From contig JARWZO010000027.1 of assembly GCA_029866325.1 (NCBI GenBank), positions 1-64,000 on the forward strand: DNA of 64,000 nucleotides. The letters are read 5' to 3'. This document shows, piece after piece, positions 36,199-44,646 of this stretch. The position numbers were made by a program, and so were the translations under genes. A model generated the notes under the pieces. The model searched no databases, was not told the DNA's origin, and saw only the letters and a program-made list of their open reading frames with translations. Position 1 is the stretch's first letter; every line of letters starts with the position of its first letter. The stretch is from Fluviicola sp. Its GTDB lineage: Bacteria > Bacteroidota > Bacteroidia > Flavobacteriales_D > Crocinitomicaceae.

Positions 36199-36971
36199 TC
36201 CAACGGAAAATCGAACGGATTGGGGAATTGATACTGATAACCCAATTTTAGCGATTTCTCACTACTTACCAGTTTCGATTCAGCAGACGCATCTTCAAAA
36301 AGCGGAGGCGTGAGCTTTAATTCATTCGCCATCCAGGTGTAATAAGCTCCGCGAGTTGGATGTTCAGGCGCACACCCATTGATTGTTTCTCCCCATAATT
36401 GATGTTCAATCACGTATTCGATCAATCCAACGGCATCTTGCTGATGAATCACATTAATCGGTTGATTGGCAGCGTAAACCGATCCGCTTTTAATCATATT
36501 CCGCACCGGATGCCTGTTTGGGCCAATGAGTCCGGCTAGGCGAACAATCGTTAATCGATCTCCGAGCAAGGTTCTCAGCGCGTGTTCGGCTCTGTGAATA
36601 CGGTTGGTGCTTTCCGTATCGTACACAACATCTTCTTCCACGCATGTTCCGCTATTCACTTCGTAAACGCTCGTTGAACTTGTAAGAATTACCTTACAAT
36701 CACGTGAAATGAGTTTGCAAACAGACACGCAATCGTTGGTGTATTGTTCAGCGGAACTGCGACTTGGAGGAAACGCCAGAATCACAACGTCCGCTTCGTT
36801 CAACCGGTCTTTCATTGCGGTTGTTTCCGGAGGATAAGCCAGCAGTTGATAATCTGTTTCAGACAAACCATCTACTGATCGGCGGGTTCCGGTCACCGAA
36901 TGACCTTTTCGGGCCAGCGATCCCGCCAATGGATTGCCCAACCAACCTGTTCCGATAACGATACAATTCAT
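36177..36971 (-). CDS. NAD(P)-dependent epimerase/SDR-like protein (YeeZ-like)
   Basis: The 264-residue Rossmann protein has the nucleotide-binding motif 'IGTGWLGNPLAGSLARKG' at its N-terminus. It shows 'VILTSSTSVYE' in the position of the SDR catalytic Ser/Tyr strand, and 'VRLAGLIGPNRHP' further on. Extended SDR epimerases of the YeeZ type share these motifs. The substrate is unknown. It appears monocistronic. Confidence 0.82.
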   Translation of the reverse strand: MNCIVIGTGWLGNPLAGSLARKGHSVTGTRRSVDGLSETDYQLLAYPPETTAMKDRLNEADVVILAFPPSRSSAEQYTNDCVSVCKLISRDCKVILTSSTSVYEVNSGTCVEEDVVYDTESTNRIHRAEHALRTLLGDRLTIVRLAGLIGPNRHPVRNMIKSGSVYAANQPINVIHQQDAVGLIEYVIEHQLWGETINGCAPEHPTRGAYYTWMANELKLTPPLFEDASAESKLVSSEKSLKLGYQYQFPNPFDFPLDYISVTA

Positions 36972-37048
36972 AAGACGAAAGTAGGGATTTTAGGTGTTGA
37001 AACCTACATTTTCTGCTAGCCGCCTGTGCCCGCCTAAGGAGCGGTTAC

Positions 37049-37084
37049 TATCCGTTAGAAACACTTATGCTGCTGAAAACACTG
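37049..37084. repeat. Second copy of the dispersed 36-nt repeat
   Basis: This is the inverse of 4868-4903 with 31 of 36 identical positions. It is preceded by a GC-rich inverted repeat (CCGCCTAAGGAGCGG, 37030-37044) absent from the first copy. It lies in the 295-bp gap between the SDR-like gene and the haem A synthase gene. Confidence 0.68.
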
Positions 37085-37243
37085 AGGTCTGATCTGTTTT
37101 TTTAGATTTAAAATAGAAACTCAATTTGTAAAAATCGACTTCTTGTAAGTAGTTCAAAATCTGTGTGAATTTGTGTCATCTGTGGCAGCGTGTTAAATAG
37201 CATATCAGTGGATTCTCTTCATCGGATTTGCATCAATAATCCG

Positions 37244-37251
37244 TATTTTTG
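37244..37251 (+). promoter_or_regulatory. Candidate -7 box TATTTTTG of the haem A synthase gene
   Basis: TATTTTTGC matches the Bacteroidota TAnnTTTGC element and lies 15 nt before the ATG at 37267. It makes the TTG start at 37249 unlikely, because that codon overlaps the box. Confidence 0.5.
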
Positions 37252-37266
37252 CACCCAAAAAAAGGC

Positions 37267-38283
37267 ATGTTCACAAAAGGGTTTGTTCGCTTGAATTGGG
37301 TCGCGTTGGTACTCATTTATTTGGTTGTTATTGCCGGAAGTTTTGTACGCATCACAGGCAGCGGAATGGGATGTCCGGATTGGCCCAAATGCTTCGGAAG
37401 CTGGGTGCCGCCAACATCTGCCAACCAATTACCCGAAAATTACCGCGAGATCTACGGCGAAAAACGCGTTAAAAAAGTTGAAAAGTTTGCGCGTTTTCTG
37501 TCGGCTATCGGGATGAAAGAAACAGCCGAAAAGATCAAAAACGATCCGGCGACCTACGAAGAATTGCCCTTTAATGCCGGGAAAACATGGACAGAATATG
37601 TGAATCGGCTGTTCGGTTTTCTGGCCGGAAATGCGGTGTTAGCCATTTTTATCTGGACTGTTTTCCGACATCGAAAAAAGCGAAAACTCTTGGTATTAAC
37701 GGCGCTGAACCTGATTATTCTAACTGTTCAAGCTTGGTTTGGTTCCATTGTGGTAGCCACCAATCTGGTACCATGGACCATTACCGTTCACATGTTCCTA
37801 GCTTTGGTCATCATCGCATTGCAGTTGGTCATTATCCGGCAGATCAGTCCGGTGCAACAGCGACAACTGACCTTGTCCAAAACCATGCGTTGGCTCATTT
37901 TGGTAGTTTTCTTGATCACAGCTTATCAAATGTTCCTCGGAACGCAGGTGCGCGAATACATAGATGAATTGACCAAACAAGGTCTTGGTCGCGATTCGTG
38001 GTCGGATCGTTTGGGAATGACTTTCTTTATTCACCGCAGTTTTTCGTGGGCTGTTTTGGCAATCATGACATTTATGCTGTGGCTGAACTGGAAAACCGCC
38101 GGGCACAAAAGCGTTTATTGGAGTTACGGCATTTTGGCGGTTGAATTGATTTCGGGTGTGTGTTTGGCTTACGCCGACATGCCGGGGTTGGTGCAAGTGT
38201 CTCATTTGTTGTTTGCTTCGGTGTTGTTTGCCATACTATTCTTACAATTGATCCGCACACGCAAGCCCCCCGTTTTTGCTTAA
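37267..38283 (+). CDS. ctaA: Haem A synthase (COX15/CtaA family)
   Basis: Oxidises the C8 methyl group of haem O to a formyl group, giving haem A for cytochrome oxidase in the inner membrane. From the ATG 'MFTKGFVRLNW' it has 338 residues with about eight membrane helices. It carries the signature 'RITGSGMGCPDWPKCFG' near residue 30. Conserved helix histidines occur in 'TVHMFLALV', 'FIHRSFSW' and 'VSHLLFASV'. The rest of the haem A/oxidase cluster is not in the window. Confidence 0.93.
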   Translation: MFTKGFVRLNWVALVLIYLVVIAGSFVRITGSGMGCPDWPKCFGSWVPPTSANQLPENYREIYGEKRVKKVEKFARFLSAIGMKETAEKIKNDPATYEELPFNAGKTWTEYVNRLFGFLAGNAVLAIFIWTVFRHRKKRKLLVLTALNLIILTVQAWFGSIVVATNLVPWTITVHMFLALVIIALQLVIIRQISPVQQRQLTLSKTMRWLILVVFLITAYQMFLGTQVREYIDELTKQGLGRDSWSDRLGMTFFIHRSFSWAVLAIMTFMLWLNWKTAGHKSVYWSYGILAVELISGVCLAYADMPGLVQVSHLLFASVLFAILFLQLIRTRKPPVFA

Positions 38284-38366
38284 ACCTCAACTTTCGAAAC
38301 GAAGTTTCTTGGAAAATAAGCAGAAATGCTATATTTGCACTCCAATAGAAATAAGCGATTATTTCA

Positions 38367-38440
38367 GGTCCTATAGCTCAGTTGGTTAGAGCAACAGACT
38401 CATAATCTGTGGGTCCACAGTTCGAGCCTGTGTGGGACCA
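38367..38440 (+). tRNA. tRNA-Met (CAT anticodon)
   Basis: A complete 74-nt cloverleaf is readable. The acceptor stem GGTCCTA pairs with TGGGACC and the discriminator is A. The D-arm is GCTCAGTTGGTTAGAGC and the anticodon stem ACAGA/TCTGT holds the loop CTCATAA (anticodon CAT). The T-arm is CACAG-TTCGAGC-CTGTG. CCA is not encoded. Elongator Met is the best call; tRNA-Ile2, with a lysidine-modified CAT anticodon, has the same loop and cannot be fully excluded by eye. Confidence 0.93.
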
Positions 38441-38441
38441 C

Positions 38442-38487
38442 AAAAAGAAAGAGCCCAGACATTATATCGTCTGGGCTCTTTCTTTTT
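38442..38487 (+). terminator. Long perfect hairpin terminator directly after the tRNA
   Basis: A perfect 19-bp stem (38442-38460 with 38469-38487) with an 8-nt loop begins 1 nt after the tRNA discriminator base and ends in a T-rich tail. It would terminate the tRNA transcript. Confidence 0.85.
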
Positions 38488-38493
38488 GTGCTT

Positions 38494-38572
38494 CATTCTC
38501 GTTCTGTTTCTCATTCTAATCGGCTCTTTCTTTTTGCAGTCCGCCGCGGCGGAGAGAAACAGAATGAGAATG
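38494..38572. repeat. Second compound palindrome after the tRNA
   Basis: The arms 38494-38512 and 38554-38572 are inverse copies (18 of 19 identical). Between them lie a second GGCTCTTTCTTTTTG, copied from the terminator arm, and a perfect palindrome CCGCCGCGGCGG at 38541-38552. The arrangement looks like a small palindromic repeat element inserted next to the tRNA. Confidence 0.65.
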
Positions 38573-38722
38573 AGGAGATTTCGGTTCAAATTTTTAAACT
38601 TTCTTCCAACCCCAATTCAAATGAAACGAGCTGTATTTGAGCTTTGTGGGGAGGTTCAGGTACCGGAATCTTTGTAACTGGTAACGGTTTGTTTGCTTAT
38701 TCGTATATCTTCGTATGTGAAT

Positions 38723-39544
38723 ATGCAAACTGTAAAAACACTGATTTTATTCTACTTACTGCTATACTTTGCGGTCTGTTGCACTGATACAATGAAGCCG
38801 AATAATCATCAACGGGCAACTACAACCCAACATAATTCCGTTTCATTATCGTCATCCGATGAGACCGATACTGCTCATCACACAAATTTGTTTAAAAACG
38901 ATAACGCCAATACCTCCTTTCCTGACAACCGAAGTTGTTCCGGATTACCTTCCGCTGAATCTGCCAGCAATGAGGGCCCAGGGGGGCAAACCGGATACCC
39001 GAAACCGGTTGACTATTATGACCCCTCGAAAATGAATGATTCGGTTCTGTGCAGCATGGAACAATTCCAGCGGTTATTGGTGCCAAATAAGAATGTCATA
39101 CAAAGTGAGGGTCGCATAAGTATTGGTAAAAAGCAGTATTATTACCTGAATTCATTGTATTACCCTGATTGTAACGGCGCCTATTGTGTGGAAGACAGGT
39201 ATGAGTTTATCAGTAAAAGCAAAAAGGATACACTTGAGCTGGTTTACTGGCATGGCTTAGGTTTCTTTTGTGATGTGAACAATGATAAAAACATTGACTG
39301 GATTTACATCGATTATGGCAACACCGAACCAATGGGGCATAATCATATCTACAAGGCTGAGACCTTTGAAGTATTGGTTAAAACACTAGACAAAAAAACA
39401 TTTCAGTTTGTTGATTTAAAGGACGATTCCGGTTTAAATTACAGCATTAAAATTTTTTGGTCCGGAATGTGGGATGAGACCAAAGATAAGATTCGGATAT
39501 TGGAGCAGCATTGGCCGTATGCTGTAAAATCGTATTGTAATTGA
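38723..39544 (+). CDS. Hypothetical lipoprotein-like exported protein
   Basis: From the ATG 'MQTVKTLILFYLLLYFAVCC' it has 273 residues. The hydrophobic N-terminus ends in two cysteines, a non-ideal lipobox. A Ser/Thr/Asn-rich linker (to about residue 90) leads to a globular part with paired cysteines ('YYPDCNGAYCVEDRYEFI') and an acidic 'DVNNDKNIDWIYIDYGN' segment. No family is recognised. It is followed after 4 nt by another hypothetical lipoprotein gene, probably in the same transcript. Confidence 0.7.
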   Translation: MQTVKTLILFYLLLYFAVCCTDTMKPNNHQRATTTQHNSVSLSSSDETDTAHHTNLFKNDNANTSFPDNRSCSGLPSAESASNEGPGGQTGYPKPVDYYDPSKMNDSVLCSMEQFQRLLVPNKNVIQSEGRISIGKKQYYYLNSLYYPDCNGAYCVEDRYEFISKSKKDTLELVYWHGLGFFCDVNNDKNIDWIYIDYGNTEPMGHNHIYKAETFEVLVKTLDKKTFQFVDLKDDSGLNYSIKIFWSGMWDETKDKIRILEQHWPYAVKSYCN

Positions 39545-39548
39545 ATGG

Positions 39549-40346
39549 ATGATGAATGTGTTTGTATATTACACCAAAAAAAGCTTCATAAGTATAATGG
39601 CGTTTTGCTTCACTTTATGGAGCTGTGTATCATGTAAGGATTCTGATTCATCAAAGGAATTGTCGTCTCCCTTAAAATCATCCGCGAACGATTCCGTGAT
39701 CACAACTGATCAGTTGAATCCGATAAAAGAACTCGACACAACGATTTATCACTTTATTCCGGGATATGAAATCGCTTTCGCTTTTTCTGATTGGGAGAAA
39801 GGGAAAGATCAGTATACTCCTGTCTACCTCGAAAAAGGAAGTTATGATTCGTTGATTCCGTTAAGATTAGAAGGAGACGGTAGTTTGTCGCAGGTTGAAG
39901 TGTATCATTTGTTTAAAAGCCATCATCTTTGTCAAAGTAAAGAAGAATATGGGTATGACTTTCATCCTACTTTTTCATTAAGCGATGACGGTTCGCTGAT
40001 TCTGATACAAGCCAATCTTGAAAAATACGGTGCGACACATTATCGTCATACCTTCCTGGCTGCCAAAATAAACGGAAATTATACCTTATTGCAGGAGTTC
40101 AACTGCTTACCTATGATGGTCATCAAAAAGAACAAGAATTACGCACTGATGGCTTTGTTGTTTAGCAAATCAACCAACGAGGGCGGTTATGCATTAATTT
40201 CAATGAACCGTAAAACCAAACACCTCGAATTTGAGCGCTTTCTCAGTTATAATGACGAGCCGGTGTATCCGCTGACTTCCCAAAATGACTCGTTGACCAA
40301 GCTGTTTCATTCGTTGTATAAGAAAGAGTTTTTGCGAAAAATCTGA
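39549..40346 (+). CDS. Hypothetical lipoprotein
   Basis: The 265-residue protein has a hydrophobic N-terminus ('SFISIMAFCFTLWSCVSCKD') ending in a lipobox-like LWSC or CVSC, then a Ser/Asp-rich linker. The body is predicted beta-rich ('FHPTFSLSDDGSLILIQANL', 'YALISMNRKTKHLEFERFL'), suggesting a propeller-like fold. No family is recognised. It lies 4 nt after the preceding hypothetical lipoprotein gene. Confidence 0.7.
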   Translation: MMNVFVYYTKKSFISIMAFCFTLWSCVSCKDSDSSKELSSPLKSSANDSVITTDQLNPIKELDTTIYHFIPGYEIAFAFSDWEKGKDQYTPVYLEKGSYDSLIPLRLEGDGSLSQVEVYHLFKSHHLCQSKEEYGYDFHPTFSLSDDGSLILIQANLEKYGATHYRHTFLAAKINGNYTLLQEFNCLPMMVIKKNKNYALMALLFSKSTNEGGYALISMNRKTKHLEFERFLSYNDEPVYPLTSQNDSLTKLFHSLYKKEFLRKI

Positions 40347-40585
40347 GATGATACGCTTATTTGGCGTGATGCTTACCACGATTAAAAACAGTTTTTGTTC
40401 TTACTGGCTATTTTTCCATCTGCTTGCATCTAACCCGATTTACCTCCATAGGATCAATGCCATATACCAACTTGAAAATCGGACCAACGTCCATTCGTTA
40501 GCCGAACCTTGCTGTTGGTAAACTATTGTATCAGGTAAAGAGTCTAAGAACATAGTTTTGTCGTTAAACCATTAATTCTAAGAAT

Positions 40586-42265
40586 ATGAATAAAATAATG
40601 AATCAGTTTTTTGCTTTTTTAATCTTGTGCATTTCTCTACCAATGACAGTAGGAGCACAATGCCCTACACTTACACAATGTTGTCTGCCTAATGGAGATT
40701 TCGCGCAAGCTTCTTGCATTGGCTCAGGCTCTTTTTTACCTGCCTCACTAGGCATCCCCAATAGTAATTGTGTACCATTCTGGACGGCCACGCATGGTGG
40801 TCCTGGAGTGTATACGATTTCCAATCCAAGTAATTATGCCCGACTGACCAGTCAGTCATCAAGCCAGATTGGTCCTACAAGCGAGGGGATACGCACCAAT
40901 TTCAACTTCATTCAAAATACGAAATACGAGATCACATTTAAAATGCGTTGTCATGATCCCTTTAATCAAATTTTAGCTCATAATCCTGGTACTCTTTCTG
41001 TTCGTGCTATGAATAACGGTCCAAGTGCATATTTAGACGGATTCGGTAATTTGAGTTGGGAAATGCCGCCTTTACCAGCACAAAATCAACTCATCACCAG
41101 TATATCAACCAATGCGTTACCATACACATTGAAGAACTGGGAAACTATCACCGTGAACTATACTCCAACAGCCAGCTATAACCAACTTTGGTTTTATCTA
41201 AATTCAATAAGTTCTGGTATCTCGGTTTTAGTCATTGATGATGTTTCCATAAAAATAGCTCCTCCAACTTCACAGTTTCACATGCAAACTAGTTCAAATC
41301 CGGCAGGTACACCTACCACTCAATTTACGACTTGCCAACGCATTTTTCTAAATGGACTAGCCTCAGTGAATGACCAAAACCATTATATCGATGTATGGAA
41401 AAAAGCCACAGGTTCGGGGAATCCTTTTGTATGGGCAGGTAATTATGGAGCCACGGGCTGGACAGCAACTCCTGCAGGAGTTGTGGACATTACCAATGCA
41501 ATGGACAATACATTTGATGCAGGTTATGATTACCGGATTAAAATGGCCACGCAAAACACCTGTACCGGCTGGGTAGAATCCACTGTTGACATTTCCGTAG
41601 TAGCAGGCGTTCCTCCTCCCAATCCTGTGACTCAAATCGAAGGAAATACTCCAGGGCTTGCAACAACAATTCTACAGGAATGCGATGGTGTCTATTTGGT
41701 TGAAACGTATGAATCTACCCATGGAAATAACTACACGCAGTATTTCGTTGATTTATGGGAACGTGATTACGCATTAGGTGGTCAATTTCAATGGATTGGT
41801 CAAATCGGAGGAAATGGCTGGACACCGGGTATAATGCCTGCACGCTTGAACATTAAGTCGATTTTTAATGGCCAAGGCATTTACTTCATTCCTGGCAAGG
41901 AATACCAGGTAAAACTCGCTTTGGCAAATAGTTGCAGTTCGTGGGTTCCTTACATCTCCAAGTTTCGGATCATAAACTGCACTCAACCTCTTCAGAAATC
42001 TACAAATGAAAATGATCCTGATTCTATTCATTCGGATGAATCGGGTAAATTAACGGTAAGTCCCAATCCGGCAGAAAATACCATTACCCTTTCAGCAGAC
42101 GGATTTGAAAAAACACTCATCTTAAATTCCCTAGGACAAACAGTTATTTCTAACAACGACGGTTCCTCGTTGATTGATATTTCGATGTTACCTTCAGGAT
42201 TCTACTTGGTGGTTGCTACTGCACCGAATGGTAAACAACAGCAAACGACGTTTATAAAAGACTAA
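40586..42265 (+). CDS. T9SS type A secreted protein
   Basis: The 559-residue protein has a signal peptide ('NQFFAFLILCISLPMTVGA'). A carbohydrate-binding-like N-terminal module ('CCLPNGDFAQASCIGSGSFL') spans about residues 30-235. Two related repeats follow at about 235-345 and 345-475 ('HYIDVWKKATGSGNPFVWAG' and 'YFVDLWERDYALGGQFQWIG'). It ends in a type A sorting domain ('LTVSPNPAENTITLS' to 'GKQQQTTFIKD'). The cysteines are likely structural. Surface or secreted location is expected; the ligand is unknown. Confidence 0.9.
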   Translation: MNKIMNQFFAFLILCISLPMTVGAQCPTLTQCCLPNGDFAQASCIGSGSFLPASLGIPNSNCVPFWTATHGGPGVYTISNPSNYARLTSQSSSQIGPTSEGIRTNFNFIQNTKYEITFKMRCHDPFNQILAHNPGTLSVRAMNNGPSAYLDGFGNLSWEMPPLPAQNQLITSISTNALPYTLKNWETITVNYTPTASYNQLWFYLNSISSGISVLVIDDVSIKIAPPTSQFHMQTSSNPAGTPTTQFTTCQRIFLNGLASVNDQNHYIDVWKKATGSGNPFVWAGNYGATGWTATPAGVVDITNAMDNTFDAGYDYRIKMATQNTCTGWVESTVDISVVAGVPPPNPVTQIEGNTPGLATTILQECDGVYLVETYESTHGNNYTQYFVDLWERDYALGGQFQWIGQIGGNGWTPGIMPARLNIKSIFNGQGIYFIPGKEYQVKLALANSCSSWVPYISKFRIINCTQPLQKSTNENDPDSIHSDESGKLTVSPNPAENTITLSADGFEKTLILNSLGQTVISNNDGSSLIDISMLPSGFYLVVATAPNGKQQQTTFIKD

Positions 42266-42283
42266 CTAAACTTGTAAACAGAT

Positions 42284-42330
42284 AAACGCCTAAAATTTGA
42301 TAGTAGTATCAAGTTTTAGGCGTTTTGTTT
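42284..42330 (+). terminator. Terminator after the T9SS protein gene
   Basis: AAACGCCTAAAATTTGATA pairs with the inverse copy ending at 42326 (one mismatch near the loop) and continues into a TTTTGTTTT tract, 19 nt after the stop. Confidence 0.88.
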
Positions 42331-42375
42331 TATTACGAAGTGTTTCAAAGTTAAGATGACGCAGATCGTGATAGG

Positions 42376-43287
42376 TTATTGTTGAATCACAATCGTCTCA
42401 TTTGCATACAACTTACCAGCACCTCTGATTTGTGCATGGTATGTTCCTGCTGAGAAAGTTCCAAGATCGACAGTGTGTTGTACACCTGATTCCGTTTTTT
42501 CAGAATACACAATTCTTCCGGCGGCATCTGTGAGTACAAGAGAAAACTGGTCGACAACTGCGGTTTCGAACGAATAATTCAATTGTCCGCTGGCAGGATT
42601 GGGGAAGAAGCTGGTGTTGATATGTACCAATTCGGTTACAGCGGCAACATCTTCCTGCACACGTAATTGGTCAATGAACAGCGTTCCATAACTCATTGTG
42701 TTGTCTTCGGTATTCCAGGAAAAGCCCATTCCCGATGAGAAACAAACTACAACCGAGTCGGGCATCATTCCGGGGTGAAGGTCGTTGACCACGATATTGA
42801 ACGAAGTGTATTCATTGGTGGGTGTAAACTCCAATTCACCACGTCCGATTTCTTCTGACACACCGAGTTGCGGGTTAAACTTTTTGAGCACCACAAATCC
42901 TTTGGCAATGTCGTTTGAATCAGGACTAGGGAATTTAAAATAACCTGTCACCGATGTCGGTTTAAAGTTGACAGGAGCACCAGATCCTGTGAAATCGGGG
43001 TTTTCTGCCCAATAGTTGAAATGATTGATATCAAATCCGCCATAAATCATAAAACCTTGCATGATTCCGCAAGAAAGCATGGGTTCTATTTTCGCGGCAT
43101 AGTTTCCGGTATAGCTGTCGGTAGTTTGTGAACCACCTTGCCATTGGTCGGCAGTATAAATCGGTTGACCGTCCCAAAGTGTATCCACAAAGGTCCAGTT
43201 CTCGAAGTTCGGATTTTGAAGCTGTTGCGCTTGTGCCGAGAATCCGATTCCAAGCAAGGCAACAATTAAGGGGAATGATTTTTTCAT
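42376..43287 (-). CDS. T9SS type A secreted protein with N-terminal carbohydrate-binding-like domain
   Basis: From the ATG 'MKKSFPLIVALLGIGFSAQA' it has 303 residues. A jelly-roll-like domain ('LQNPNFENWTFVDTLWDGQP' to 'GTLFIDQLRVQED') precedes a type A sorting domain ('FFPNPASGQLNYSFETAVVD' to 'KLYANETIVIQQ'). The N-terminal domain resembles carbohydrate-binding modules found in Bacteroidota cell-surface proteins. No partner gene is visible. Confidence 0.88.
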   Translation of the reverse strand: MKKSFPLIVALLGIGFSAQAQQLQNPNFENWTFVDTLWDGQPIYTADQWQGGSQTTDSYTGNYAAKIEPMLSCGIMQGFMIYGGFDINHFNYWAENPDFTGSGAPVNFKPTSVTGYFKFPSPDSNDIAKGFVVLKKFNPQLGVSEEIGRGELEFTPTNEYTSFNIVVNDLHPGMMPDSVVVCFSSGMGFSWNTEDNTMSYGTLFIDQLRVQEDVAAVTELVHINTSFFPNPASGQLNYSFETAVVDQFSLVLTDAAGRIVYSEKTESGVQHTVDLGTFSAGTYHAQIRGAGKLYANETIVIQQ

Positions 43288-43506
43288 ATCGATCAATTTT
43301 ATAAAACAAAGCTATGTGAAAGGGACGCGTCATGCCATGTACATAACTGCTATTCAGATGTATAATTCAGTTGTTCAGCTTTGTGTTATTCATCAAATAG
43401 TCTTTTTCAACCGCTTAATTTAACTTTTGTGATCTCCTGGAAAAGCAAATAGTCGTTTTGCAATTTATCTTTGGGATAAGACATTAAAAACAGAAAATTT
43501 AAAATC

Positions 43507-43998
43507 ATGTTACTGATTCATTGGACGAAGCATAAAAACACGACTGATATTCTGAAAAACGGTATTCGTCCCAGGAGAAGAAAATCAAAGTATAACTCCA
43601 ATGAAGGAATTAAAGGTGTTTGGTGTTATCCATATACCCGAAACAAAAGCTTAAACAACAACTGGAAAAGCAACTTAAAAGTATGGCGGCAAGATTTAAC
43701 CAGTTATAACGGAATTGTCTTCAAATTGGAAGATAGTGATTTCCCCATCTATGCCGGTGAGTTTGCCTTTGTGGGAGCTTTTCCTAAAAAATATATCTTT
43801 CAAAGTAAAGAAGCATTTTTAGAAGTTTACGGTAAAGATTTTTCTCCAAAAGAATTGTTCTTTGAACGAAACGAAAAAACATTATCAGTACCGTGGTTAG
43901 ATCATAATGACTTCGAGATTATTATCCCTCACCGAATTGATAGCAGTCGCATTGTAAAAGTGATTAAGGATAGGAAGAAATTGAAAAAAAACGAATAA
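43507..43998 (+). CDS. Hypothetical protein with possible ADP-ribosyltransferase fold
   Basis: The 163-residue soluble protein has no signal peptide. Its start, 'LLIHWTKHKNTTDILKNGI', has the 'H-x-T...I-L-x-x-G-I' pattern of ADP-ribosyltransferase and RNA phosphotransferase folds. Its end, 'HNDFEIIIPHRIDSSRIVKV', has the acidic strand pattern expected for the catalytic Glu (E137). H5 and E137 are candidate catalytic residues. This is an inference from pattern only. No antitoxin-like partner gene is adjacent. Confidence 0.6.
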   Translation: MLLIHWTKHKNTTDILKNGIRPRRRKSKYNSNEGIKGVWCYPYTRNKSLNNNWKSNLKVWRQDLTSYNGIVFKLEDSDFPIYAGEFAFVGAFPKKYIFQSKEAFLEVYGKDFSPKELFFERNEKTLSVPWLDHNDFEIIIPHRIDSSRIVKVIKDRKKLKKNE

Positions 43999-44142
43999 AT
44001 CTATCACAAAGAGTGCGTTAATTCAGAAATGTTTAATTTCTGTCTCATTCCATTTTTCACCCCTTTCATTACAGAAAAGCCATAGCATTCTGCAGAAGTT
44101 CCCAATTGTCCTCATTTTTGCTGCGTTACCGATACTGAAAAC

Positions 44143-44544
44143 ATGAAAATTCGTTCCATTCTAATAACGCTTATTGCTAGCGCAACTATGTTAACCGCTC
44201 ATTCACAAGAACCCAAAGTGAAACTTTCGGCCTATGATGGAATAATAATTGCCGGTTATGTAGACGAAGGCGCTTTTCTGAATTTCATGGGACCTAATCT
44301 CAACCTAACGATCAAACAATCCAAGTTTTGCTTGGGAATGTTGCCCTCATTGCGGTTCAAAGAGGACCATGGGACTCCCAAAAATGCATTTGTTACGCCT
44401 AATCTTGGCGCCGGACTCACCTACAGCTACAAATGGTTTGCTATTCAGGTACCGTGTTATTACAATGCCAAAACAGCTACCAAAAACGGTCAATGGAATG
44501 TCGGAATCGGTGTGGGACTGCGCTTGAACGGGTTGAAGAAATAA
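44143..44544 (+). CDS. Small exported beta-rich protein, possible outer-membrane barrel fragment
   Basis: The 133-residue protein has a signal peptide ('MKIRSILITLIASATMLTAH', then SQ). Alternating aromatic and hydrophobic strands follow ('LTYSYKWFAIQVPCYYNAKT', 'WNVGIGVGLRLNGLKK'). The C-terminus resembles a last barrel strand, but it is too short for a typical eight-stranded barrel. No family is recognised. Confidence 0.65.
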   Translation: MKIRSILITLIASATMLTAHSQEPKVKLSAYDGIIIAGYVDEGAFLNFMGPNLNLTIKQSKFCLGMLPSLRFKEDHGTPKNAFVTPNLGAGLTYSYKWFAIQVPCYYNAKTATKNGQWNVGIGVGLRLNGLKK

Positions 44545-44646
44545 CTGAACCGACCCGATCCGATCCTTCAAAATAGGGGTTAATTCAATTATTTACCCGC
44601 TTTTTGTGTAAACTTGAATGTCTACTTCTTTTAAACAGACTATCCT

